A DNA stretch of 64,000 nucleotides from Planctomycetota bacterium. Its GTDB lineage: Bacteria; Planctomycetota; JAJSAM01; JAJVHW01. Below are positions 44,167 to 52,867 of the stretch, piece by piece (the first letter of the stretch is position 1; every line of letters starts with the position of its first letter). The stretch spans positions 1-64,000 of the forward strand of contig JAJFFG010000120.1 of assembly GCA_021776825.1 (NCBI GenBank), given 5' to 3'. The notes below the pieces were generated by a model. That model did not search any database. It saw only the letters and a program-made list of their open reading frames with translations, and was not told the DNA's origin. The translations under genes and the position numbers were made by a program.

Positions 44167-46353
44167 CTACCGCCCCCGCGCCGCTGCCGCCAACGCGGCC
44201 TGGAACTCCGTCTCCAGTCGACGGATGTGCGGCTCGAAGACCTCGTCGAACGCCTCCTGGCGCGACGCCCCGGCGTAGAGAGCGTCGCGATACGCGACGA
44301 GCAGCCCCTTGAAGTCCTTGTCCTTCGTGTCGCGCAGGAAGCGCACGAGCTCGTCGGCCAGCGCGTAGTTGGTCGGCGCCTCGGACATGAACTCCGCGGG
44401 GTCGGCCAGCAGCAGGTCGCGCACGGAACGCCGGCTCCGCACGAGAAGCTGCATGGCCGCCGGTCGCTTGCGCCGCTCGAGGTACCGCGTGTCTCCGAAG
44501 ACCTCGGCCCACCCTTCGTTGAACCAGTGGGGCGCTCCCTCGACGAACTGGTGCAGGTACTGGTGGAACCCTTCATGGCGCACGGTGGAGTCGAAGTCCG
44601 TCCGGTCGGCCGGCACCCAGAGCGCGAGCTCGCGAAGGACGGGGAGGTAGACGCCCGAGGTCATCTCGAGATCGAGCCCGAGGTCACCCGCGTACTCGAG
44701 GTACCCGAGGCGATCCGAGAACACGTACACCCGCGCCTTCTCGCCGGGCGCCTGCGCCTCGCCCATGTGACGTGCGTACCGTTTGCGCATGCTCTCGAGG
44801 CTTGTCGCGACGTCGTAGCAGAGCTTCTTCCCGTGGTCGCTCCGCACGACGTAGTGATCCGTCTCATGCTCGAAGCGCCGTGTCCACGTGGGACCGCGGC
44901 GGGCGCGATGAACCCACGCGCGTAGGACGTCCAGCGACTCGTCGCGAATGCCCTGCGCGGTCGCGTCGACGAGGATCTGCTGCGCGCCGTCGACGTCGTG
45001 CGCGAACAGCCGCAGGAGGGCGAGGCCCGAGTGGACCTGCGGATACTCGGGCGACGTCTTCAGCGCTGCCTCGAGGTCCTCGCGCGCCCCGTCGTGATCA
45101 CGTCGTGAGAAGCGCGCGAGGCCACGAAAGATCCGTGCGGGTCCGAACTCCGGATCCTCGTCGATGACGCGCGTCAGGTTCGTCTCCGCCTTGCGGTACT
45201 GACGCATCGCTGCCGCCGCGAGGCCGGCCAGATAGTGCGAGGTGAGCGTCGGTAGTGGCGACGGGAGAGTGCGCAGCGACGCGACGAACCCGAGCTCGTC
45301 GCCGTTGAGGAACTTCCCGAGCACGCCGTTCAGCGCGGGCCGACCGTGGCGCGGCAGGTCTCTCGGCCACTGCAAGAGGGACGGATGCTGGTGCTCGGCG
45401 GGGCCGTCCAGCAGCCAGGCCGGCAGCTCCTGCGTCCGGTCCCAACTCTGGTCCTCCCACTCCGCGAGCGCATCGCCGAGGAACTCGCCGACCATCGTGC
45501 GCAGGTGGTGCTTGTCGACCTTGCCCTTGAGGCGCACGTTCCGGACGCTCTTCAGCGCGCCGACGAACGCGATGTAGCCGCTCTTGAAGCGCCCGTCGCT
45601 GCCCTTGGCCAGCGTCTTGCCACCGGCCTTGAGGGTGAGCGACGCGCCGGAGCGCACGACCACGAAACCGCCCTCGGACTTGTACCCCCTGGGCGGGGGC
45701 TTGGAGCCCAGCTCCTTCATGTCCTCGCCCGAGACCCGTCTGATCGTGCTCGCCATCGACATGTATCCGCTGCTGCGCTCGATGCCCGGTGAGACGACGT
45801 AGCCGCCGTCGCGCTCGATGTCGTAACAGACCAGCACCGAGAGCCGGGCCCCGTCGCGATCGACCGCGTCGGCGTCGAACTCGAGCGTGAACGCCCCGTC
45901 GAGACGCGTCGACAGGATCGCCATGCCGTCGGCCTGCTCCCAGCCCCTGCCGCTCGGTCGACTGTACCTCAGCGTGACCGCACGCGATCGAAGGTCGAAG
46001 CGCTTGTGCGCAACGCCGAACAGGTCCTCTCCAGACGGCTTCGAGACCGCCTGACGGAACAGGCAGAGCTTCAGGTCCTCCTCGATCTCCTCGAGGTAGC
46101 CGTAGAGCCGCTTGTCTTCGTCGAAGTCGACGAGGAGCTTGCGAACGGCGGCCTCGCCCTCCGCCCACTTCTCGTTCTCGACGTGCGCCTGACAGGTCGC
46201 GAGCGACGCGTCGAGGTCGGGCGTCTCCTGCGCGTTCGCGAGCGGAGCGGCCCCGATCAGAGCGATGCCCAGTGCGACTCGCAGTGCGACTCGCAGTGCT
46301 ACTCCCAGGGCGATCTCGAAGGCGACAGCGAGGGCGCTCGCGCGGGGACGCAT
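44167..46353 (-). CDS. Exported gluzincin-type metalloprotease (DUF1570-like) with TPR-like region
   Basis: A 728-residue protein with a signal peptide partly made of a 4-residue repeat (ALRV ALRV ALGI, from a 12-bp DNA repeat at 46270-46305). Residues about 360-470 carry TPR-like helices. Residues about 490-700 form the peptidase part, with zinc motif RHEGFHQYLHQF followed by PHWFNEGWAEVFGD, giving the HExxH plus downstream Glu layout. DUF1570-type proteins are especially common in Planctomycetes. The substrate is unknown. The ATG at 46353 gives a standard signal peptide. Confidence 0.85.
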   Translation of the reverse strand: MRPRASALAVAFEIALGVALRVALRVALGIALIGAAPLANAQETPDLDASLATCQAHVENEKWAEGEAAVRKLLVDFDEDKRLYGYLEEIEEDLKLCLFRQAVSKPSGEDLFGVAHKRFDLRSRAVTLRYSRPSGRGWEQADGMAILSTRLDGAFTLEFDADAVDRDGARLSVLVCYDIERDGGYVVSPGIERSSGYMSMASTIRRVSGEDMKELGSKPPPRGYKSEGGFVVVRSGASLTLKAGGKTLAKGSDGRFKSGYIAFVGALKSVRNVRLKGKVDKHHLRTMVGEFLGDALAEWEDQSWDRTQELPAWLLDGPAEHQHPSLLQWPRDLPRHGRPALNGVLGKFLNGDELGFVASLRTLPSPLPTLTSHYLAGLAAAAMRQYRKAETNLTRVIDEDPEFGPARIFRGLARFSRRDHDGAREDLEAALKTSPEYPQVHSGLALLRLFAHDVDGAQQILVDATAQGIRDESLDVLRAWVHRARRGPTWTRRFEHETDHYVVRSDHGKKLCYDVATSLESMRKRYARHMGEAQAPGEKARVYVFSDRLGYLEYAGDLGLDLEMTSGVYLPVLRELALWVPADRTDFDSTVRHEGFHQYLHQFVEGAPHWFNEGWAEVFGDTRYLERRKRPAAMQLLVRSRRSVRDLLLADPAEFMSEAPTNYALADELVRFLRDTKDKDFKGLLVAYRDALYAGASRQEAFDEVFEPHIRRLETEFQAALAAAARGR

Positions 46354-46398
46354 CTCCAGAGCGTAGCGGAATCAGGCCCTCGGCACCGATCCGGATCT

Positions 46399-47259
46399 TC
46401 AGTCGAGGCGCCAGCCGACGAACGAGTAGTTGCGCCCCGGCGTCTCGCACAGGCGCGAGATGCGCGTGCGGTACCAGCTTCGGACAGGCGACAGCGACGC
46501 GATCCACGACGCGGCGACACGTCCGACTCGCCGCGACAGCGTGTCTCGCAGCCAACCGTCGATCTGCGCTTCCGTGGTGGGGTGGGCGTTGATGGGGGAC
46601 TCGAACGGCCCCAGGGTGCGTACGCGTAGCCCCGCCGCGCGGAGCGCGTGCTCGTACTGCTCGACGCGGTACGCACACTCCTCTCCCGTGTCCGAGTGGA
46701 ACGGGTGCTGTTCCAGGAACTCGGCCAGCTGGGCGTCGTCCGAGACGACATGCTCGCGCACGGCGAGGAACAGGCCGTCCGGTGCCAAGACGCGAGCGCA
46801 CTCCGCGACGCCGCGATCGAGGTCGCGCATGTGATGCAGGACCTGCCGGGCGTACACGACATCGAACGCTCCGTCCGGAAACGGCAACGCGCCCGCAATC
46901 GCGGCGACGGTCCGGATCGATCCGTTGCGAACGAGCGGGCGCAGACGCTCTGCGGCAGAGAGCCCCACGTCCGCCGAGAGGTCTGGGTTCACGGCGACCA
47001 CGTCCATCCCGGCACGCGCGAACGCTGCCGCCGCCATGCCGTTCCCGCAGCCGACGTCCAGCAGGCGCGCGTGTCCGCCGCCCAGGCGCTCCTTCACCAG
47101 TGCGAGCGTGGCGGCGAACTCCGGACTCGCCGCGAAGCGCTCGAAGGCGGCCACGTTGTCGGCGTCGAGATACGCGGCTTCGACGAGCGCCGACTGAGTC
47201 GGGTCGGCACGTAGCCTCGTCACGGCTTGCTCGTACGTCAGCGGCGGATCACGCGGCAT
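46399..47259 (-). CDS. Class I SAM-dependent methyltransferase
   Basis: A 286-residue protein. The SAM motif is LLDVGCGNGMAAAAFARAG, then motif II ALPFPDGAFDVVYARQVLHHM and motif III ARVLAPDGLFLAVREHV, placing it in the UbiE/Methyltransf_11 group. The C-terminal 100 residues are a family-specific cap (WYRTRISRLCETPGRNYSFVGWRLD). The substrate is not evident and no pathway gene adjoins it. It lies 45 bp upstream of the metalloprotease gene in the same direction, so they may be co-transcribed. Confidence 0.88.
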   Translation of the reverse strand: MPRDPPLTYEQAVTRLRADPTQSALVEAAYLDADNVAAFERFAASPEFAATLALVKERLGGGHARLLDVGCGNGMAAAAFARAGMDVVAVNPDLSADVGLSAAERLRPLVRNGSIRTVAAIAGALPFPDGAFDVVYARQVLHHMRDLDRGVAECARVLAPDGLFLAVREHVVSDDAQLAEFLEQHPFHSDTGEECAYRVEQYEHALRAAGLRVRTLGPFESPINAHPTTEAQIDGWLRDTLSRRVGRVAASWIASLSPVRSWYRTRISRLCETPGRNYSFVGWRLD

Positions 47260-47289
47260 CCGGGTCCCTTCCCAGCAACGGACGCGGTG

Positions 47290-48423
47290 TCACGACTCGT
47301 AGGCCTCGAACGTGTCGGCCTCACCCGTCAGCAGCGCCATCAGCTTGGGGTGGACAAAGAGTCTCTCTCGACCGTGCGTCTCCTCACGCAACACGCCGAT
47401 GCCGACGAGCGCCTTCAGGTGGCGTGATGCCGCCTGGCGCCCGACAAGGCCGGCTGCCACCACGTCCCGGATCCGACAGTATGGCTGCTCGAACAGCACG
47501 TCCACGAGCTCGCGACTGTAGATCTTGGGCCGCCTTGTCCGCACGTACGCTGCGGTGTGGTCGGAGAGCCGCTGGATGGCGGTGATCAGACGCGTGGTCC
47601 ACGTTGCCGTCTCCTCGACGCACCGCAGCATGTAGAGCAGCCACGCCTCCCACGCGCCGGCCGTCGTGACCGCCAGCAGGCCATCGGAGTACTCCGCCCT
47701 GCTGGCGTTGATCGCGCGACTGAGGTGCAGGATCGGCAGCGGAAGGAGCTCTTGTTCGACGAGGTAGAGGACGTTGAGGATGCGGCCGGTTCGCCCGTTG
47801 CCATCGGTGAACGGATGGATCGCCTCGAACTGGTAGTGCCCGACCGCCATGCGGACGAGCGGATCGAGTTCGAGGGCCTCGTGCAGGAAGCGCTCCCAGT
47901 TGGCGAGGAGGTCGCGGACGCGAGCCTCGCCCTCGGGCGGCACGTACACGATGCGCCCGGTTGCCTGACTGGCGAGTGCGGTTCCCTCTCCGTGTCGAAC
48001 GCGGAGCTCGTGACCCAGCACCGCGCTGCCCACGACTTCGGCAGTCCGTGTGCCGATCGGCCGCGTGGCGAGGAGCGCGAACCCGTCGAGCAACGCGCTG
48101 CGGCTCGCGAGCGCCTGCGTCGTCGCCTCGTCCAGCGCCCGCCCAGCGCCCATCTGCTGGAACACGCGATCCGTCGTGGTGACGATGTTCTCGATCTCCG
48201 CGCTGGCACGGGCCTCGAGTGCTGGAAGTGTGTTCACGAGCATCGTCGGATTCGGAATGAGCGCAGTCGCCTGCTTGAGCTCACCCAGGGCGGCGCGTGC
48301 CGTCACACATCGCTTCAGGACCCGCTTCGTCTCCAGCTCGACCGCTGGCGGGAGCGGGGGAAGGCAGTCGTACGCGTGGCCCTCGTTCCAGGATGTGTCG
48401 CTGGAATTCGATTGGGACGACAT
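47290..48423 (-). CDS. Fic/DOC family protein with N-terminal autoinhibitory motif
   Basis: A 377-residue protein. The Fic active site HPFTDGNGRTGR contains catalytic His203. An inhibitory helix motif SAEIEN (74-79, the (S/T)xxxE(G/N) pattern) lies before the core, making it class II and self-inhibited. The C-terminal 100 residues form a winged helix (CRIRDVVAAGLVGRQAASRHLKALVGIGVL) suited to DNA or protein binding. Fic proteins attach AMP to target proteins; the class II group, like SoFic, often modifies itself. The ATG at 48423 was chosen over an upstream in-frame codon because the family N-terminus begins there. It diverges from the TetR gene. Confidence 0.92.
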   Translation of the reverse strand: MSSQSNSSDTSWNEGHAYDCLPPLPPAVELETKRVLKRCVTARAALGELKQATALIPNPTMLVNTLPALEARASAEIENIVTTTDRVFQQMGAGRALDEATTQALASRSALLDGFALLATRPIGTRTAEVVGSAVLGHELRVRHGEGTALASQATGRIVYVPPEGEARVRDLLANWERFLHEALELDPLVRMAVGHYQFEAIHPFTDGNGRTGRILNVLYLVEQELLPLPILHLSRAINASRAEYSDGLLAVTTAGAWEAWLLYMLRCVEETATWTTRLITAIQRLSDHTAAYVRTRRPKIYSRELVDVLFEQPYCRIRDVVAAGLVGRQAASRHLKALVGIGVLREETHGRERLFVHPKLMALLTGEADTFEAYES

Positions 48424-48553
48424 GTGCCGAGCATACGTCGCCCCCCGCGACACGTCCACCGCATCTGTCGCCCTCTCTCGATTCTTGCGACACATTGCTC
48501 ACCACCACGCTCGATCGGAGGGGCTGCCTTGACATGTGGCGGGAATACGTCAG

Positions 48554-48575
48554 ACTGAATGAACGTTCATTCAGT
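48554..48575. promoter_or_regulatory. 22-bp perfect palindromic operator of the fatty-acid degradation operon
   Basis: A perfect palindrome (ACTGAATGAAC and its complement) lies 16 bp before the TetR start at 48592. Its core closely follows the TGAATGA...TCATTCA box of Bacillus-type FadR. A TTGACA at 48529-48534 is just upstream, so a bound repressor would cover the -10 region. An ATG at 48559 lies inside the palindrome and is not used as a start here. Confidence 0.9.
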
Positions 48576-48591
48576 TGCGAGCGAGATCATC

Positions 48592-49215
48592 ATGACCGTC
48601 CCCGCCTCTCCGTCGACCCCGCGGACCTCCGACAAGGAGGCCCGCATCCTCCGGGCGGCGATCGAGGTGTTCGCGGAGCGCGGGTATCACGCCAGCCGCA
48701 TCGCGCATGTCGCCGAGCGCGCCGGCGTGGCGACCGGAACGATCTACCTCTACTTCGCGAAGAAGCCCGACCTGCTCGTGCGGCTCTTCCAACGCACGCT
48801 GTCCGGCGTGCTCGACCGCAGCGCCGCGCTTCTGCGGCGCTGCGAGCCAGGGATGCCTCGTCTGCGCAAACTGATCGAACTGCATCTAGCGTTCTTCGCC
48901 GGCGATCGCGCCCTCTCGCGCGTCTTCCAGATCCACGTTCGTGATCCGGACCCCGGCATCCGCGAAGGCATCCAACCGACGTTCGTCGCGTACTTCGGCG
49001 TGATCGAGGACGTCGTGCAGGACGGCATCGACGCCGGCGCGTTCGCTCCCGACCTCGACGTGCGGCTCTCGCGTCGCGTCGTGTTCGGCGCACTCGACGA
49101 GGTCGTCACCAGTTGGCTGCGCGGGAAGCGCGAACGTGACCTGATGGACGACCTGGAGCCCGTGGCCCGCATGTTGAGCCGCGCCGTCGGCGCGGCGGAG
49201 GAGCCCCGTGTCTGA
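48592..49215 (+). CDS. TetR-family repressor, FadR-like
   Basis: A 207-residue TetR protein with the DNA-binding helix-turn-helix at about 20-60 (ILRAAIEVFAERGYHASRIAHVAERAGVATGTIYLYFAKK) and a ligand-binding domain containing LIELHLAFFAGDRALSRVFQIHV, as in Bacillus FadR-type regulators that release DNA on binding long-chain acyl-CoA. It heads an operon with fadN, fadA and fadE, the same order as the Bacillus fadR-regulated genes. An in-frame ATG at 48559 adds 11 residues but overlaps the operator. The stop overlaps the fadN start by eight bases. Confidence 0.9.
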   Translation: MTVPASPSTPRTSDKEARILRAAIEVFAERGYHASRIAHVAERAGVATGTIYLYFAKKPDLLVRLFQRTLSGVLDRSAALLRRCEPGMPRLRKLIELHLAFFAGDRALSRVFQIHVRDPDPGIREGIQPTFVAYFGVIEDVVQDGIDAGAFAPDLDVRLSRRVVFGALDEVVTSWLRGKRERDLMDDLEPVARMLSRAVGAAEEPRV

Positions 49216-51613
49216 CGACGTGAACCCTCGAGTCGAGCGAGCTGCAGTCCTCGGCGCTGGCGTGATGGGCGCGGCGATCGCCGCGCACCTCGCGAACGTC
49301 GGTATCCCCACTCTGCTGCTGGACCTCGAGTCGGACGGGCCTGATTCAGACGGGCCTGATTCAGACCGGACCGATCCGAACGCCCGCGCGAACGCCGGGC
49401 TCAAGCGGGCCGTGAAGTCCAAGCCCGCATCGTTCTACGAGCGCAGCGATGCGGCGCTCGTCACGACGGGCAACTTCCGCGACGACCTCGGACGGCTTGC
49501 CGAGTGCGACTGGGTCGTCGAGGCCGTGATCGAGAACCTCGCGATCAAGCGGTCGCTCTACGAGCGGGTCGCCCCGCACCTCGCGCCGCACGCGATCCTC
49601 AGCTCGAACACGTCGGGACTCTCCGCCGCTGCCCTCTCCGACGCGCTGCCCCCGGAGTTGCGCTCGCGGTTTCTCGTCACGCACTTCTTCAACCCGCCGC
49701 GCTATCTCAAACTGCTCGAGCTCGTTCGCGGGCCGGAGACGTCGGACGAGGTCGCTGCGTTCATGGCGCGCTTCGGCGAACGCGTCCTCGGCAAGGGCAT
49801 CGTCCACGCCAAGGACACGCCGAACTTCATCGCCAACCGCGTTGGCTGCTTCGGTATGTTCCACGCGATGTCGGTGATGCTCGAACGCGGCTACACCGTG
49901 GCCGAGGTCGACGCGCTGACCGGCAGGGCGTTGGGGCGTCCGAAGAGCGCCACGTTCCGCACCGCGGACCTGGTCGGTCTCGACACGTTGGCGCACGTGG
50001 CCGGCAACCTCTTCGAACGTCTCGACCACGACCCACACCGCGCGCTGTTCGATCCGCCGGAGTTCATGAAGAAGATGGTGGCGGCCGGACTCCTCGGCGC
50101 GAAGTCCGGGGCCGGCTTCTTCCGCAAGGTGAAGCGCGACGGCCGGTCGGTGATCCTCCAGATCGACCCGGCGACGCTCGAGCACGTCGAGACGACGAAG
50201 CCCGCGTTCGGTTCGCTCGGGATGGCGCGCACGATGGACGATGTCCACGAGCGCGTCCGCATGCTCGTCTTCGCGAAGGACCGTGCGGGTGCGTTCTTGT
50301 GGGAGACGCTGTCCGCGACGCTGCGCTACGCGGCCGAGTGCATCCCGGAGATCGCGGACACGATCACGGACGTCGATCGCGCCATGCGGTGGGGGTTCGG
50401 CTGGGAGCTCGGACCGTTCGAGCTCTGGGACACGCTGGGCTTCGAGACCGTGTGTGAGCGGATGCGCGCCGAGGGGCGCGATCTGCCCGAGCTCGCGCAA
50501 CGCGTGCTCGACTCCGGCACGGGCGGGTTCTATGTCCGCGACGGTGCGACGCACACCGTGTTCGACGCAGCGACGGACGCGCACGCGCCCGTGGCGACGA
50601 ACCCGGACTTCGTCGTACTGGCCGATCGCAAGGCTGCCGGCAGCATCATCCTGGAGTCACCGGACGCCAACCTGATCGACCTGGGCGACGACGTCGCGTG
50701 CCTCGAGTTCACGACGAAGATGAACACGATCGGCCCTGGCGTGATCGACATGATCGAGCGCTCGCTCGACGAGGTCGAGGCGCGGTGGCGTGGCCTGGTC
50801 ATCGGCAACGATGGCGTGAACTTCTGCGCCGGCGCCAACCTGCTGCTGATCCTGAACGAACTCGACGACGACGGCTTCGAGGAAGTCGAGTGGATGGTCG
50901 AGCGCTTCCAGCACGCCACGACGCGGCTGCGGCTCTCGAGTCGCCCCGTCGTGATCGCCCCGCGCGGTCTGACGCTCGGTGGCGGCTGTGAGGTCGTGCT
51001 CGGCGGCGACGCCGCGTGCGCGGCAGCCGAGACGTACATCGGACTCGTCGAAGTCGGCGCGGGAGTCATCCCCGCCGGCGGTGGTTGCATGGAGCTCGTG
51101 CGTCGCATCGACGAACGCGTCCCTCGCGGCGTCGCCGCGGACCTCTTCCCGTTCGTCCGCGCGATCTTCGAGACGGTCGGCATGGGCAAGGTCGCGACCA
51201 GCGCGGCCGAGGGCCGCGCGATGGGGTTCCTACGGCCCGACGATCGCGTCACCGTGAACGGCGATCTGCTGCTGCACGACGCCAAGCGGATGGTGTTGGG
51301 TCTCGACGCCGCGGGGTACACGCAGCCGCAGAAGCGCAGCGACGTCCGCGTGGTCGGCGAACCCGGTCTCGCTGCACTCGAAGCCGGTCTGTTCAACATG
51401 GCGCTCGGCGGGTTCATCACGCCGTACGAGAAGGTCATCGGCGGCAAGCTCGCCTGGGTGCTCTGCGGCGGCCGAGTGAGCGCATCGTCGGCCGTGAGCG
51501 AGGACTACCTGCTGGAACTCGAACGCGAGGCGTTCATGAGCTTGTGCGGTGAGGTCAAGACGCAGGAGCGCATGGAGCACCTGCTGAAGACCGGGAAGCC
51601 GTTGAGGAACTAA
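49208..51613 (+). CDS. fadN: 3-hydroxyacyl-CoA dehydrogenase/enoyl-CoA hydratase fusion (FadN type)
   Basis: An 801-residue bifunctional beta-oxidation enzyme. The dehydrogenase comes first: NAD-binding GAGVMGAAIAAHLANVG near residue 16, THFFNPPRYLKLLELV and NRVGCFGMF; the domain ends near 430. The hydratase/isomerase follows from about 490 with NDGVNFCAGANLLLIL and GLTLGGGCEVVL. This order is that of Bacillus FadN, the reverse of E. coli FadB. It hydrates 2-enoyl-CoA and oxidises 3-hydroxyacyl-CoA. It begins at GTG. A DGPDS repeat from a 15-bp DNA duplication (49334-49363) sits after the first Rossmann strands. Confidence 0.92.
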   Translation: MSDDVNPRVERAAVLGAGVMGAAIAAHLANVGIPTLLLDLESDGPDSDGPDSDRTDPNARANAGLKRAVKSKPASFYERSDAALVTTGNFRDDLGRLAECDWVVEAVIENLAIKRSLYERVAPHLAPHAILSSNTSGLSAAALSDALPPELRSRFLVTHFFNPPRYLKLLELVRGPETSDEVAAFMARFGERVLGKGIVHAKDTPNFIANRVGCFGMFHAMSVMLERGYTVAEVDALTGRALGRPKSATFRTADLVGLDTLAHVAGNLFERLDHDPHRALFDPPEFMKKMVAAGLLGAKSGAGFFRKVKRDGRSVILQIDPATLEHVETTKPAFGSLGMARTMDDVHERVRMLVFAKDRAGAFLWETLSATLRYAAECIPEIADTITDVDRAMRWGFGWELGPFELWDTLGFETVCERMRAEGRDLPELAQRVLDSGTGGFYVRDGATHTVFDAATDAHAPVATNPDFVVLADRKAAGSIILESPDANLIDLGDDVACLEFTTKMNTIGPGVIDMIERSLDEVEARWRGLVIGNDGVNFCAGANLLLILNELDDDGFEEVEWMVERFQHATTRLRLSSRPVVIAPRGLTLGGGCEVVLGGDAACAAAETYIGLVEVGAGVIPAGGGCMELVRRIDERVPRGVAADLFPFVRAIFETVGMGKVATSAAEGRAMGFLRPDDRVTVNGDLLLHDAKRMVLGLDAAGYTQPQKRSDVRVVGEPGLAALEAGLFNMALGGFITPYEKVIGGKLAWVLCGGRVSASSAVSEDYLLELEREAFMSLCGEVKTQERMEHLLKTGKPLRN

Positions 51614-51615
51614 CG

Positions 51616-52812
51616 ATGAGCCACCCCCACGATCCCGTCATCGTCTCTGCGCTGCGGACCGCCGTCGGAAAGGCCCCGCGCGGCTCGCTGCGTGAGACGC
51701 GTCCCGACGACCTCGCCGCGGCGGTGCTGCGCGCCACGTTGGAGCGCGCGAGCGGCCTCGACGCGTCGCGCCTGGACGACGTCGTTCTCGGCTGCGCGAT
51801 GCCCGAGGGACCGCAGGGTCTGAACGTCGCCCGCATGGCGGCGCTCCTCGCGGGAGTGCCTGTCGACGTGCCCGCGATGACGCTGAACCGCTTCTGCGCC
51901 AGTGGTCTTCAGGCGATCGCCCAAGCGGCGGATCGCATCGCTACCGGACAGGCCGTCGCGATCCTCGCCGGGGGCACTGAGAGCATGAGCCTCGTGCCGA
52001 TGGGCGGAGCTCAGGTGCTGCCCAATCCGACGCTCGTGCGCGACCGACCCGACGCCTACATCAGCATGGGCAACACGGCTGAGATCGTCGCTGAGCGTTT
52101 CGCGATCTCGCGCGCGGACCAGGATGCGTTCGCGGTGCGAAGCCACGAGCGCGCGCTCGCCGCGCAGGCCGCAGGTCGCTTCGCCGACGAGATCGTTCCG
52201 ATCGAGATCGTGCATCGCTCGCCGGGTCCACGCGGTGAGTCCGTCGAGCGTCGAATGACGTTCGCGCACGACGAGGGGCCACGCGCCGACTCGTCCGTCG
52301 CTGCACTGGCAGGCCTGCGTCCGGCGTTCCGCGTTGGCGGAAGCGTGACCGCGGGCAATTCGTCGCAGATGAGCGATGGCGCAGCCGTTGCGCTCGTCAC
52401 GAGTCGAGCGCTGGCCGAGGAACTCGGCCTCGAGATCCTCGGTGTGCTCCGCGGCTATCAGGTCGCCGGCGTGGCGCCGGACGTGATGGGCATCGGCCCG
52501 GTGAAGGCGATCCCGAAGCTGCTCGCGGCGACGGGCGTTGCCCTCGCCGACATCGACCTCATCGAACTGAACGAGGCGTTCGCGTCGCAGGCCTTGGCGG
52601 TCACGCGCGACCTGGGTCTCGACGAGGAGCGGGTCAACGTCAATGGCGGCGCCATCGCGCTCGGCCACCCACTCGGCGCGACCGGCGCAAAGCTCACCGC
52701 GACGCTGCTTCACGAGATGCGACGACGCGACGCGCGCTACGGCATCGTCAGCATGTGCGTCGGTGGCGGGATGGGTGCGGCAGCGCTGTTCGAGCGCGAG
52801 GGGACGAGATGA
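51616..52812 (+). CDS. fadA: Acetyl-CoA acyltransferase (3-ketoacyl-CoA thiolase)
   Basis: A 398-residue thiolase of normal length. The acyl-binding cysteine is in [28 protein letters not shown] provides the catalytic His, and [14 protein letters not shown] the second Cys. It cleaves 3-ketoacyl-CoA with CoA to acetyl-CoA and a shortened acyl-CoA. It starts two bases after the fadN stop, so it is in one transcript with it. Confidence 0.95.
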   Translation: MSHPHDPVIVSALRTAVGKAPRGSLRETRPDDLAAAVLRATLERASGLDASRLDDVVLGCAMPEGPQGLNVARMAALLAGVPVDVPAMTLNRFCASGLQAIAQAADRIATGQAVAILAGGTESMSLVPMGGAQVLPNPTLVRDRPDAYISMGNTAEIVAERFAISRADQDAFAVRSHERALAAQAAGRFADEIVPIEIVHRSPGPRGESVERRMTFAHDEGPRADSSVAALAGLRPAFRVGGSVTAGNSSQMSDGAAVALVTSRALAEELGLEILGVLRGYQVAGVAPDVMGIGPVKAIPKLLAATGVALADIDLIELNEAFASQALAVTRDLGLDEERVNVNGGAIALGHPLGATGAKLTATLLHEMRRRDARYGIVSMCVGGGMGAAALFEREGTR

Positions 52813-52867
52813 ATTCCCCCACATGCCTGCGATGGAACTGCGGCACATCCGATGACGGAGACGAGAG

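Noticed and set aside
48559-48591. Upstream ATG start for the TetR gene
   Set aside because: It lies inside the 22-bp operator, and the TetR fold begins well after the ATG at 48592.
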